From the NCBI RefSeq assembly GCF_022952855.1, contig NZ_JALJDX010000212.1:44337-108336 (forward strand): a stretch of DNA of 64,000 bases, written 5' to 3'. Source of the stretch: Pseudomonas sp. RGM2987. Its GTDB lineage: Bacteria > Pseudomonadota > Gammaproteobacteria > Pseudomonadales > Pseudomonadaceae. The position numbers and the translations under genes are program-made. This document shows positions 44,710 to 53,229 of this stretch, in pieces; positions within the stretch are counted from its first letter, which is position 1, and the number at the start of each line of letters is the position of its first letter. A model generated the notes under the pieces. That model did no database searches, was not told the origin of the DNA, and worked only from the letters and a program-made list of their open reading frames with translations.

Positions 44710-45285
44710 TCAAATCACCACGTTGCGTACGAATCTCGCCGCCACCGGGCCGTCATTACGATAGGCGTGGGGCTGGTTGCTGGCGAACATGAAGAATTCA
44801 CCGGCGCTGATCCGCCGCTCTTCATTGCCCAACAGCAGCGTCAGGCAGCCCTCGAAGACATACAGCTGTTCGCTCCAGCCATCGGCGTCAGGCTCAGAAG
44901 GATAATGCTCTCCCGGCTCCAGGCGCCATTCCCAGAGCTCGACTTCACGGCTGGCGGTGGCTTTAGCCAGCAACACCGCTTTACTCCCTGGGATCGCACC
45001 GGCCCAGGCCAGCTCGTTGATGCGGCTCGGGTCGCGAGCGTCAGGGGCCTGGATCAGGTCGCTGAAAGCCACGTCCAAGGCTTCGGCGACCCGGTCGAGG
45101 GTGGTCAGGCTGACATTTTTTTCGCCGGCCTCGATCGCCACCAGCATCCGCCGACTGACCCCGGAGCGCTCCGCCAGCGCCGTCTGGCTGAGCTGCGCGG
45201 CGTGCCGCAAACGGCGGACATTCTGGCTGACGTGTTGCAGGACGGACGCCCGCTGGCCGATATCTTTGTGCACTATATTGCTCAC
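44710..45285 (-). CDS. XRE-family regulator with C-terminal cupin
   Basis: This 191-residue protein has an N-terminal helix-turn-helix of the XRE/Cro type (VRRLRHAAQLSQTALAERSGVSRRMLVAIEAGEKNVSLTTLDRVAEAL, about 24-70) and a C-terminal cupin fold (SEQLYVFEGCLTLLLG ... GEFFMFASNQPHAYRN), which usually binds a small ligand. I take GTG 45285 (MSNIVHKDIGQ) as start; the upstream in-frame TTG would run into the promoter. It is divergent from the EamA exporter, with 72 bp between, and upstream of the FAD gene. This arrangement is typical of a local repressor controlling its neighbours. Confidence 0.88.
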   Translation of the reverse strand: MSNIVHKDIGQRASVLQHVSQNVRRLRHAAQLSQTALAERSGVSRRMLVAIEAGEKNVSLTTLDRVAEALDVAFSDLIQAPDARDPSRINELAWAGAIPGSKAVLLAKATASREVELWEWRLEPGEHYPSEPDADGWSEQLYVFEGCLTLLLGNEERRISAGEFFMFASNQPHAYRNDGPVAARFVRNVVI

Positions 45286-45318
45286 GTGGTAGGGCTGCGC
45301 ATTATACTGCCCAACTTC

Positions 45319-45335
45319 GGACGCATTGTGCGTCC
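45319..45335. promoter_or_regulatory. Palindromic operator between the XRE-cupin and EamA genes
   Basis: GGACGCA-TTG-TGCGTCC is a perfect inverted repeat with 7-bp arms, placed between the two divergent starts (34 bp from the XRE-cupin GTG and 22 bp from the EamA ATG). A TATACT -10-like box lies just left of it at 45303-45308. The position suits binding by the XRE-cupin protein to repress one or both genes. Confidence 0.55.
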
Positions 45336-45357
45336 GCCTCAAGTGGCGCGCAAGGTC

Positions 45358-46290
45358 ATGGCAACAGTGAACTCCCCTCAGGCTTCTTCCCGTTTTGCAA
45401 AATTCAGCAAGGCTGAATGCGTGCTGGTGCTGATTACCATGATCTGGGGCGGGACCTTCCTGCTAGTGCAGCACGCCATGACGGTCAGCGGACCGATGTT
45501 TTTCGTTGGCCTGCGGTTCGCCGCCGCAGCGGGGTTCGTGGCGCTGTTCTCCTGGCGGCACCTGCGCAACCTGACCCTGTTCGAACTCAAGGCTGGCGCG
45601 TTCATTGGCGTGGCGATCATGCTCGGCTATGGCTTGCAGACCGTCGGCCTGCAAACCATCCCCAGCAGCCAGTCGGCGTTCATCACCGCGCTGTACGTGC
45701 CCTTCGTGCCCTTGTTGCAATGGCTGGTGCTGGGCCGCCGGCCGGGCTTGATGCCGAGCATCGGCATCATGCTGGCGTTCACCGGGTTGATGCTGGTCTC
45801 GGGGCCGGCAGGCGCTTCGCTGAATTTCAGCGCCGGTGAAATTGCCACGCTGATCAGCGCCATCGCAATTGCCGCCGAGATCATCCTGATCAGCGCCTAT
45901 GCCGGCCAGGTCGATGTGCGCCGGGTCACCGTGGTGCAACTGGCAAGCACCGCCGTCCTGGCATTCCTGATGGTGGTGCCGACCCAGGAAACGATTCCCG
46001 GGTTTTCCTGGCTGCTGCTCGCCAGCGCCGTCGGCCTGGGCGCCGCCAGCGCGGCGATTCAAGTGGCAATGAACTGGGCGCAGAAAAGCGTCTCGCCCAC
46101 CCGCGCCACGCTGATCTATGCCGGCGAGCCGGTGTGGGCCGGCATCGCCGGGCGCCTGGCGGGCGAACGCCTGCCGGCGATTGCCTTGTTCGGCGCAGTG
46201 TTGATCGTGGCGGCGGTGATTGTCAGTGAATTGAAGACCCGGAACAAAGTGGCAGTCGACGTGAACGAGGGGCTGGAGCGCGAGGGCTGA
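45358..46290 (+). CDS. EamA/DMT-family exporter
   Basis: This 310-residue membrane protein of the drug/metabolite transporter superfamily has ten predicted hydrophobic segments in two EamA repeats. The first begins VLVLITMIWGGTFLLVQHA (residues about 23-41) with the WGG motif; the second ends with PTRATLIYAGEPVWAGIAG (the family's conserved Glu/Pro region) near residue 256. It likely exports an amino acid or other small metabolite. The start at 45358 gives the usual short cytoplasmic N-terminus. It is divergent from the XRE-cupin regulator, which probably controls it through the palindrome at 45319. Confidence 0.9.
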   Translation: MATVNSPQASSRFAKFSKAECVLVLITMIWGGTFLLVQHAMTVSGPMFFVGLRFAAAAGFVALFSWRHLRNLTLFELKAGAFIGVAIMLGYGLQTVGLQTIPSSQSAFITALYVPFVPLLQWLVLGRRPGLMPSIGIMLAFTGLMLVSGPAGASLNFSAGEIATLISAIAIAAEIILISAYAGQVDVRRVTVVQLASTAVLAFLMVVPTQETIPGFSWLLLASAVGLGAASAAIQVAMNWAQKSVSPTRATLIYAGEPVWAGIAGRLAGERLPAIALFGAVLIVAAVIVSELKTRNKVAVDVNEGLEREG

Positions 46291-46407
46291 AAACCTGCGA
46301 AGTCAGAAAACTCCACCTATCTTGTAGGATTCTGCGACACCCTCGCGGTTGGTGATCCGGGTCAGGGCACGTATGATCCTTGAGAACCTACCGCCGAATA
46401 GAAGCCT

Positions 46408-49332
46408 ATGTCACTGATAGTTCTATTGCTTTTACCCTTCATCGGCAGCTGTGTCGCGGCGCTGCTGCCGCATAACGCCCGTAACGCCGAATCGCTGCTG
46501 GCGGGCCTCGTTGCCCTGGTCGGCGCCGTTCAGGTGGCCTTGTGGTACCCGCAGATCGCCGACGGCGGTGTGATCCGCGAAGAATATTCCTGGCTGCCGA
46601 GCCTCGGCCTGAACTTCGTGTTGCGCCTGGACGGTTTCGCCTGGCTGTTTTCGTTGCTGGTGCTGGGCATCGGTACGCTGGTGTCGTTGTATGCGCGCTA
46701 CTACATGTCGCCGGATGATCCGGTGCCGCGCTTCTTTGCGTTTTTCCTGGCGTTCATGGGCGCCATGCTCGGGCTGGTGATATCCGGCAACCTGATCCAG
46801 ATGGTGTTTTTCTGGGAACTGACCAGCCTGTTCTCGTTTTTGCTGATCGGCTACTGGCACCACCGCGCCGACGCCCGACGTGGCGCGTACATGGCGCTGA
46901 TGGTGACCGGGGCCGGCGGCCTTTGCCTGCTGGCGGGAGTCATGCTGCTCGGCCATGTGGTGGGCAGCTATGACCTGGACCAGGTCCTGGCCGCCGGCGA
47001 GCTGATCCGCGCCCATGCCCTCTACCCCATCCTGCTGGCGCTGATCCTGATCGGCGCCTTGAGCAAAAGCGCCCAGTTTCCGTTCCATTTCTGGCTGCCC
47101 CACGCCATGGCCGCGCCGACGCCGGTGTCGGCGTATCTGCACTCGGCGACCATGGTCAAGGCCGGGGTGTTCCTGCTGGCGCGGTTATGGCCGTCGCTGT
47201 CGGGCAGTGAACAATGGTTCTACATTGTCGGCGGTGCGGGGGCCTGTACGCTGATGCTCGGCGCCTACTGCGCAATGTTCCAGAACGACCTCAAGGGCCT
47301 GCTGGCCTACTCCACCATCAGCCACCTCGGCCTGATCACCCTGCTGCTGGGCCTCAACAGTCCGCTGGCGGCGGTGGCGGCGGTGTTTCATATCCTCAAC
47401 CACGCCACCTTCAAGGCCTCGCTGTTCATGGCCGCCGGGATCATCGACCATGAAAGCGGCACCCGCGACATCCGCAAGCTCAGTGGCCTGGTGCGACTGA
47501 TTCCGTTCACCGCGACCCTGGCCATGGTCGCCAGCGCGGCCATGGCCGGGGTGCCGCTGCTCAACGGCTTCTTGTCCAAGGAAATGTTCTTCGCCGAAAC
47601 CGTGTTCATTTCCGCCACGGCCTGGGTCGAACTGGCGCTGCCGATCATCGCCACCATCGCCGGGACCTTCAGCGTCGCCTACTCCCTGCGCTTTACCGTG
47701 GACGTGTTCTTTGGCCCCACCGCCACCGACCTACCGTTGATACCCCACGAGCCACCGCGCTGGATGCGCGCGCCGGTGGAGCTGCTGGTGTTCACCTGTC
47801 TGCTGGTGGGGATTTTCCCGGCCCAGGTGGTCGGCTCGCTGTTGGCGGCGGCTGCATTGCCGGTGGTCGGCGGCGCGTTGCCCCAGTACAGCCTGGCGAT
47901 CTGGCATGGCCTGAACGCGCCGATGATCATGAGCCTGGTGGCGATGTCCGGCGGCATCGTGCTGTACCTGCTGTTGCGTAAACAATTCAAGCAAGGGCAC
48001 ATCAAGCACCCGCCGTTCGTTGGCCGGTTCAGTGGCAAGCGCCTGTTCGAACGCTGCCTGGTGCTGATGATGCGCCAGAGCCGGCGCCTGGAGCGGCGGA
48101 TCAGCACTCGGCGCTTGCAGGCCCAATTGTTCTGGCTGGTGCTGGCCGCGGTGCTCGCCGGCTTGATCCCGATGCTGCACAGCACGCTGGTGTGGGGCGA
48201 GCGGCCGAAGATTCCCGGATCCATCGTGTTCGTCACCCTGTGGTTGCTGGCGATCGTCTGCGCCCTGGGCGCGGCCTGGCAGGCCAAGTACCATCGGCTC
48301 GCGGCCCTGACCATGGTCAGCGTCTGCGGCCTGATGACCTGCGTGACCTTCGTCTGGTTCTCGGCCCCCGACCTGGCCCTGACCCAACTGGTGGTGGAAG
48401 TGGTCACTACCGTGCTGATCCTGCTGGGTCTGCGCTGGCTGCCACGGCGGATCGAGGACGCCTTGCCGCGCCCCAACAGCGAGCGGCGGGCGCGCGTGCG
48501 TCGCCTGCGGGACTTGCTGCTGTCCATCGCCGTGGGCGGCGGCATGGCGCTGTTGTCCTACGCGATGCTGACGCGCCAGACGCCTAACGATATCTCCTCG
48601 TTCTACCTCAGCCGAGCGCTGCCCGAGGGCGGGGGCAGCAACGTAGTGAACGTGATGCTGGTGGATTTCCGCGGATTCGACACCCTGGGGGAAATCACCG
48701 TGTTGGTGGCGGTGGCCCTGACGGTGTTCGCCCTGCTGCGACGTTTCCGCCCGCCGAAAGAGAGCATGCAGCTTCCGGCGCAACAACGCTTGCTGGCGCC
48801 GGATGTGGTCACCGACCTGGTCAACCCGCGTCACGCCAGCGACACCGCCCTGGGCTTCATGATGGTGCCCTCGGTGCTGGTGCGGCTGCTGCTGCCAATC
48901 GCCCTGGTGGTGTCGTTCTACCTGTTCATGCGCGGCCACAATCAACCGGGTGGCGGCTTCGTCGCCGGGCTGGTGATGTCGGTGGCGTTCATCCTCCAGT
49001 ACATGGTGGCCGGCACCCAATGGGTCGAGGCGCAGATGAGCCTGCGGCCGCTGCGCTGGATGGGCACCGGGCTGTTGTTCGCCACGACGACGGGGCTGGG
49101 GGCGATGGCCGTGGGTTATCCATTCCTGACCACCCACACCTGGCACTTCAAGCTGCCGTTGCTGGGGGACATTCACCTGGCCAGTGCGCTGTTTTTCGAC
49201 ATCGGCGTGTATGCGGTGGTGGTCGGCTCGACCCTGCTGATCCTCACCGCCCTCGCCCACCAATCGGTGCGCGCACATAAACCGGGCCTGCAAGCCAGAT
49301 CCGCCGCCCCCCTCAAAGGAGCCACGGCCTGA
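46408..49332 (+). CDS. mrpA: Mrp/Sha monovalent cation/H+ antiporter, fused subunits A and B
   Basis: This 974-residue polytopic protein is the largest subunit of the multi-gene Na+(K+)/H+ antiporter. The N-terminal two thirds is homologous to NuoL/ND5: FFWELTSLFSFLLIGYW (around 132-148), QFPFHFWLPHAMAAPTPVSAYLHSATMVKAG (around 224-254) and the LAYSTISHLG segment. The C-terminal third (MnhB domain, about 800-950, with RGHNQPGGGFVAGLV) is subunit B, fused as is usual in Pseudomonas. There is a 117-bp gap after the EamA gene, so the operon probably starts here. All downstream subunits overlap by 1-4 bp. Confidence 0.95.
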   Translation: MSLIVLLLLPFIGSCVAALLPHNARNAESLLAGLVALVGAVQVALWYPQIADGGVIREEYSWLPSLGLNFVLRLDGFAWLFSLLVLGIGTLVSLYARYYMSPDDPVPRFFAFFLAFMGAMLGLVISGNLIQMVFFWELTSLFSFLLIGYWHHRADARRGAYMALMVTGAGGLCLLAGVMLLGHVVGSYDLDQVLAAGELIRAHALYPILLALILIGALSKSAQFPFHFWLPHAMAAPTPVSAYLHSATMVKAGVFLLARLWPSLSGSEQWFYIVGGAGACTLMLGAYCAMFQNDLKGLLAYSTISHLGLITLLLGLNSPLAAVAAVFHILNHATFKASLFMAAGIIDHESGTRDIRKLSGLVRLIPFTATLAMVASAAMAGVPLLNGFLSKEMFFAETVFISATAWVELALPIIATIAGTFSVAYSLRFTVDVFFGPTATDLPLIPHEPPRWMRAPVELLVFTCLLVGIFPAQVVGSLLAAAALPVVGGALPQYSLAIWHGLNAPMIMSLVAMSGGIVLYLLLRKQFKQGHIKHPPFVGRFSGKRLFERCLVLMMRQSRRLERRISTRRLQAQLFWLVLAAVLAGLIPMLHSTLVWGERPKIPGSIVFVTLWLLAIVCALGAAWQAKYHRLAALTMVSVCGLMTCVTFVWFSAPDLALTQLVVEVVTTVLILLGLRWLPRRIEDALPRPNSERRARVRRLRDLLLSIAVGGGMALLSYAMLTRQTPNDISSFYLSRALPEGGGSNVVNVMLVDFRGFDTLGEITVLVAVALTVFALLRRFRPPKESMQLPAQQRLLAPDVVTDLVNPRHASDTALGFMMVPSVLVRLLLPIALVVSFYLFMRGHNQPGGGFVAGLVMSVAFILQYMVAGTQWVEAQMSLRPLRWMGTGLLFATTTGLGAMAVGYPFLTTHTWHFKLPLLGDIHLASALFFDIGVYAVVVGSTLLILTALAHQSVRAHKPGLQARSAAPLKGATA

Positions 49333-49676
49333 TGGAAGAAGTCATCGCAATCGCAATCGGCGTCCTGGCCGCCTCCGGAGTCTGGCTGGTGTTGCGGCCA
49401 CGGACCTTTCAGGTGGTGATGGGCCTGTGCTTGCTGTCCTACGGTGTGAACCTGTTCATCTTCAGCATGGGCAGCCTGTTCATCGGCAAGGAACCGATCA
49501 TCAAGAACGGCGTACCCCAGGACCTGTTGCACTACACCGATCCGCTGCCTCAGGCCCTGGTGCTGACCGCCATCGTCATCAGCTTCGCCATGACCGCGCT
49601 GTTCCTGGTGGTGCTGCTGGCGTCACGGGGCTTGACTGGCACTGACCATGTGGACGGTCGGGAGCCCAAGGAATGA
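49332..49676 (+). CDS. mrpC: Mrp antiporter subunit C (NuoK-like)
   Basis: This 114-residue protein with three hydrophobic segments is homologous to NuoK. Visible markers are GVNLFIFSMG (around 36-45) and DPLPQALVLTAIVISFAMTALFLV (around 73-96). It overlaps the mrpA stop by one base and mrpD by 4 bp, which indicates translational coupling. Subunit C is required for assembly of the Mrp complex. Confidence 0.94.
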   Translation: MEEVIAIAIGVLAASGVWLVLRPRTFQVVMGLCLLSYGVNLFIFSMGSLFIGKEPIIKNGVPQDLLHYTDPLPQALVLTAIVISFAMTALFLVVLLASRGLTGTDHVDGREPKE

Positions 49677-51358
49677 TCTTGACGCCTCATCTGATCGCCG
49701 CGCCCATCCTGCTACCGCTGCTGACCGCCGCGTTGATGCTGATGCTGGGGGAGAAACACCGCCCGCTCAAGGCAAAGATCAACCTGTTCTCCACCCTTCT
49801 GGGCCTGGGCATTGCCGTGCTGTTGCTGGTCTGGACCCGGGACCAGGCCCTGCCGGCGTCCATCGGTGTGTACCTGCCCGGCAACTGGCAAGCGCCGTTT
49901 GGCATTGTATTGGTGGTGGATCGCCTGTCGGCGCTGATGCTGGTGCTGACCGGCATTATCGGCGTCAGCGCCCTGCTGTTCGCCACCGCCCGCTGGGACC
50001 GGGCCGGGGCGAGTTTCCATGCGCTGTTCCAGATCCAGTTGATGGGCCTCTACGGGGCGTTCCTGACGGGGGATCTGTTCAACCTGTTCGTGTTTTTCGA
50101 AGTGCTGCTGGCGGCGTCCTACGGCTTGATGCTGCATGGCTCGGGCCGGGCGCGGGTGTCGTCGGGGCTGCATTACATCTCCATCAACCTGCTGGCCTCC
50201 TCGCTGTTCCTGATTGGCGCGGCGCTGATCTATGGCGTCACCGGCACCTTGAACATGGCCGACCTGGCCTTGAAGGTGCCGCTGGTGCCGGAAGCCGACC
50301 GCGGCCTGTTGCACGCTGGCGCGGGTATCCTGGCGGTGGCGTTCCTGGCGAAAGCCGGCATGTGGCCGTTGAATTTCTGGCTGGCGCCGGCCTATAGCGC
50401 CGCCAGCGCGCCGGTGGCGGCGCTGTTTGCGATCATGACCAAGGTCGGCGTCTACACCCTACTGCGCCTGTGGACACTGCTGTTTTCCGGCCAGGCCGGT
50501 GCCTCAGCATATTTCGGCGCCGACTGGCTGGTCTACGGCGGCATGGCGACCATCGGCTGCGCGGCCATTGCGATCCTCGCCGCCCAGCGCCTGGAGCGCA
50601 TGGCGAGCCTGAGCATCCTGGTCTCGGCCGGGATCCTGCTGTCGGCCATCGGCTTTGCCCAGCCTAACCTGGTGGGCGCGGCTTTGTTTTATCTGGTGAG
50701 TTCGACCCTGGCGCTCTGCGCGCTGTTCCTGCTGGCCGAGCTGATCGAACGCTCGCGCTCGGCCAACGAGCTGCCCCTGGACGACGACTTCGACACGCTG
50801 CCAAGGCCGCTGGAGTCCCTGCAACCGCCCAAAGGCACCAACCTCGATGACGAACAGAAAGCCGTGGTCGGCCAGGTGATCCCGTGGACCATGGCCTTCC
50901 TTGGCTTGAGTTTTATTTTCTGCGCGCTGCTGATCATCGGCATGCCGCCGCTCTCGGGGTTCATCGGCAAGCTGGGCCTGTTGAGCGCCCTGCTCAATCC
51001 CCACGGGCTCGGGGCGAGCGCCGGTGAGCCGGTGTCGTACCAGGCCTGGGGCCTGCTGGCGCTGTTGATCCTGTCGGGCCTGGCCTCGTTGATCGCCTTC
51101 TCCCGCCTGGGCGTCCAGCGGTTCTGGACGCCCCAGGAGCGCCCGTCGCCGTTGCTGCGACCGTTCGAGTGCCTGCCGATCATCGTGCTGCTGGGCCTGG
51201 GCATCGCCCTGACATTCAAGGCCGAGCCGCTGCTGCGCTACACCCAGTCCGCCGCCGATGCGCTGAATACCCCGGAACATTACGTGATGTCGGTGCTCGC
51301 CACCCGTGCAATTCCCAACCCCGAGGCCAGCGCCGCATTGCAGGAGCTGCAACCATGA
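49673..51358 (+). CDS. mrpD: Mrp antiporter subunit D (NuoM/N-like)
   Basis: This 561-residue membrane protein of the NADH-quinone oxidoreductase M/N/antiporter family is a second proton-path subunit. It shows FNLFVFFEVLLAASYGLML (around 137-155) and FLAKAGMWPLNFWLAPAYSAASAPVAALFAIMTKVGVY (around 224-261), the core channel segments with conserved Lys and Glu. An extra hydrophilic loop (about 360-395) is typical of the Pseudomonas form. It overlaps mrpC and mrpE by 4 bp each. Confidence 0.95.
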   Translation: MILTPHLIAAPILLPLLTAALMLMLGEKHRPLKAKINLFSTLLGLGIAVLLLVWTRDQALPASIGVYLPGNWQAPFGIVLVVDRLSALMLVLTGIIGVSALLFATARWDRAGASFHALFQIQLMGLYGAFLTGDLFNLFVFFEVLLAASYGLMLHGSGRARVSSGLHYISINLLASSLFLIGAALIYGVTGTLNMADLALKVPLVPEADRGLLHAGAGILAVAFLAKAGMWPLNFWLAPAYSAASAPVAALFAIMTKVGVYTLLRLWTLLFSGQAGASAYFGADWLVYGGMATIGCAAIAILAAQRLERMASLSILVSAGILLSAIGFAQPNLVGAALFYLVSSTLALCALFLLAELIERSRSANELPLDDDFDTLPRPLESLQPPKGTNLDDEQKAVVGQVIPWTMAFLGLSFIFCALLIIGMPPLSGFIGKLGLLSALLNPHGLGASAGEPVSYQAWGLLALLILSGLASLIAFSRLGVQRFWTPQERPSPLLRPFECLPIIVLLGLGIALTFKAEPLLRYTQSAADALNTPEHYVMSVLATRAIPNPEASAALQELQP

Positions 51359-51843
51359 AGCGCCTGTTTCCCGCACCCTGGCTGTCCCTGGCGCTCTGGC
51401 TGTTGTGGCTGGTGTTGAATGTGTCGCTGAGCCCGGGTCATCTGCTGCTCGGAGCCGCCCTGGGCTTCCTCGCGCCGCTGATGATGCGCCCGTTGCGCCC
51501 CCGGCCGATCCGAATCCGTCGACCCTGGGTGGTGCTGCGCTTGTTCCTGTTGGTGGGCCGCGATGTACTGGCCTCCAATCTGGCGGTGGCCTGGGGCGTA
51601 CTGAACGCCGGTCGCCGCCCGCCGCGCCCGCAGTTCATCAAGGTGCCGCTGGATCTGCACGACGCTAATGGCCTGGCGGCCTTGTCGATGATCACCACGG
51701 TGGTTCCGGGAACGGTCTGGTCGGAGCTGGCCCTGGACCGCAGCGTCCTGTTGATGCACGTGTTCGACCTGGAGGACGAGGCGGCATTCATCGCGCACTT
51801 CAAGGCCACCTATGAGCGCCCGTTGATGGAGATTTTCCAATGA
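51355..51843 (+). CDS. mrpE: Mrp antiporter subunit E
   Basis: This 162-residue subunit E has two or three N-terminal hydrophobic segments, the VGRDVLASNLAVAWGVL motif (around 64-80) and the soluble C-terminal part with PLDLHDANGLAALSMITTVVPGTVW, which matches the family. The start overlaps the mrpD stop (ATGA). Subunit E is needed for full antiport activity of the complex. Confidence 0.93.
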   Translation: MKRLFPAPWLSLALWLLWLVLNVSLSPGHLLLGAALGFLAPLMMRPLRPRPIRIRRPWVVLRLFLLVGRDVLASNLAVAWGVLNAGRRPPRPQFIKVPLDLHDANGLAALSMITTVVPGTVWSELALDRSVLLMHVFDLEDEAAFIAHFKATYERPLMEIFQ

Positions 51844-52118
51844 GCCCGTTGCTGTCCAACGCGATCCTATTGAGCCTGTTCCTGTTCTCCCTGGCGATGG
51901 TGCTGACGCTGTGGCGGCTGTTCAAGGGACCTTCGGCCCAGGACCGGGTATTGGCCCTTGACTACCTGTACATCGTGGCAATGCTGATGATGCTGGTGCT
52001 GGGCATCCGTTATGCCAGTGACACCTATTTCGAAGCGGCGCTGCTGATCGCCCTGTTCGGCTTTGTCGGCTCGTTCGCCCTGGCCAAATTCCTGTTGCGT
52101 GGCGAGGTGATCGAATGA
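51840..52118 (+). CDS. mrpF: Mrp antiporter subunit F
   Basis: This 92-residue protein has three hydrophobic segments and the family pattern RLFKGPSAQDRVLALDYL (around 27-44). It overlaps the 3' end of mrpE and the start of mrpG by 4 bp each. Subunit F contributes to the small-subunit module of the antiporter. Confidence 0.93.
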   Translation: MSPLLSNAILLSLFLFSLAMVLTLWRLFKGPSAQDRVLALDYLYIVAMLMMLVLGIRYASDTYFEAALLIALFGFVGSFALAKFLLRGEVIE

Positions 52119-52468
52119 CCGACCAATTGTCGATGTGGGTGGAAATTCCGGTGGCGATCCTGCTGGTCTTCAGCAGCGTTTGCGCCTTGATCGGGGCGGT
52201 CGGACTGGTGCGCTTGAAGGACTATTTCCAACGCATGCACCCACCTGCCCTGGCATCCACGCTGGGCGCCTGGTGCGTGGCACTGGCCTCGATCATTTAC
52301 TTTTCAGCCCTCAAGTCCGAACCAGTGCTGCACGCCTGGCTGATCCCGATCCTGCTGTCCATCACCGTACCGGTGACCACCCTGCTGCTGGCCCGGGCGG
52401 CGTTGTTTCGCAAGCGCATGGCGGGGGATGATGTGCCGGCGGAGGTGAGCAGTCGCCGGAGCGACTGA
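52115..52468 (+). CDS. mrpG: Mrp antiporter subunit G
   Basis: This 117-residue subunit G has three hydrophobic segments and the diagnostic GAVGLVRLKDYFQRMHPPALASTLG block (around 27-51). It is the last gene of the operon; a REP pair follows 27 bp after its stop. The complete A(B)CDEFG set suggests a functional antiporter for pH and Na+ homeostasis. Confidence 0.94.
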   Translation: MTDQLSMWVEIPVAILLVFSSVCALIGAVGLVRLKDYFQRMHPPALASTLGAWCVALASIIYFSALKSEPVLHAWLIPILLSITVPVTTLLLARAALFRKRMAGDDVPAEVSSRRSD

Positions 52469-52495
52469 CCGATCTCTCGGACCGAACACTGCCTG

Positions 52496-52627
52496 TGTGG
52501 CGAGGGAGCTTGCTCCCGCTGGAGGGCGCAGCCCTCCCCAAAAAAAGAACACAATTTGCCTGACACACCGAGGCGTCAGATTTTGGGGCTGCTGCGCAGC
52601 CCAGCGGGAGCAAGCTCCCTCGCCACA
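52496..52627. repeat. REP-type inverted repeat pair after the Mrp operon
   Basis: TGTGGCGAGGGAGCTTGCTC (left) and GGGAGCAAGCTCCCTCGCCACA (right, ending 52627) are inverted copies about 90 bp apart. Inner hairpins GGAGGGCGCAGCCCTCC and GGGGCTGCTGCGCAGCCC lie between them. They sit between the convergent mrpG and DUF3995 genes and may act as a bidirectional transcript end. Confidence 0.88.
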
Positions 52628-52653
52628 ACAGCGTTCGACCGGGAGTTATCGAT

Positions 52654-53091
52654 TCAAGCCCACGCCACCGTCAGCAACCCTGCCCCCAGCACGACGCACA
52701 ACGGCGAATAGACCCAGGTATCCAGCCGGGCAAACGTCGATTCCTTGAACTCCTTGAAAAAGCCCACCAGGTTCGACTCGCCAATGGCCCGGGCAAACAT
52801 CAGCAAGGCAATCGCGCTGATCAGCCATTGCAACGCCCGGTGGGTGACCGGCGGTGCCAACAGGCCGCCCCGCAGGCTCACCAGGACCGCAATCAACAGC
52901 AGTGCCAAGGCCACCAGCAGCGTCAACCAGCCCGATGGATCGAATGCCGGGCGTAGCGCCTGCCCTTGCTGCACCGGCACCTGCGGCACCACAGCCAGGG
53001 CCGCCCAGCGCCCGCCAAGGGCCCAATACAAATGAATCAAGCTGATGGCCGCAAATATTGCGACCAGCGACCGAGCCACTAAAAGCATCAT
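52654..53091 (-). CDS. DUF3995-type small membrane protein
   Basis: This 145-residue protein has four hydrophobic segments (about 5-23, 59-78, 89-105 and 125-142) and the motif IHLYWALGGRWA near residue 20, characteristic of DUF3995 proteins. ATG 53091 is chosen because AGGAGG lies seven bases upstream; the longer frame lacks a site. Function is unknown. It is convergent with the Mrp operon and separated from the betaine-binding protein gene by 138 bp, so it is probably a single-gene unit. Confidence 0.8.
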   Translation of the reverse strand: MMLLVARSLVAIFAAISLIHLYWALGGRWAALAVVPQVPVQQGQALRPAFDPSGWLTLLVALALLLIAVLVSLRGGLLAPPVTHRALQWLISAIALLMFARAIGESNLVGFFKEFKESTFARLDTWVYSPLCVVLGAGLLTVAWA

Positions 53092-53229
53092 TCGCCAGCC
53101 TCCTGAAAAAGGTTGAACAATCATCCTAGCTCGAATCTGGCATTTCGCCGGACGGGCGCAGAGTGCCCGTTTGCGCTGAAAGACTCATTGCTCAGGATCA
53201 AGTGTTCAACCCGCTGGCCCCCGATTGCG

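Noticed and set aside
47731..49293. 520-codon minus-strand frame opposite mrpA
   Set aside because: His/Gln-rich shadow of a conserved membrane protein gene; no ribosome site or family motif.
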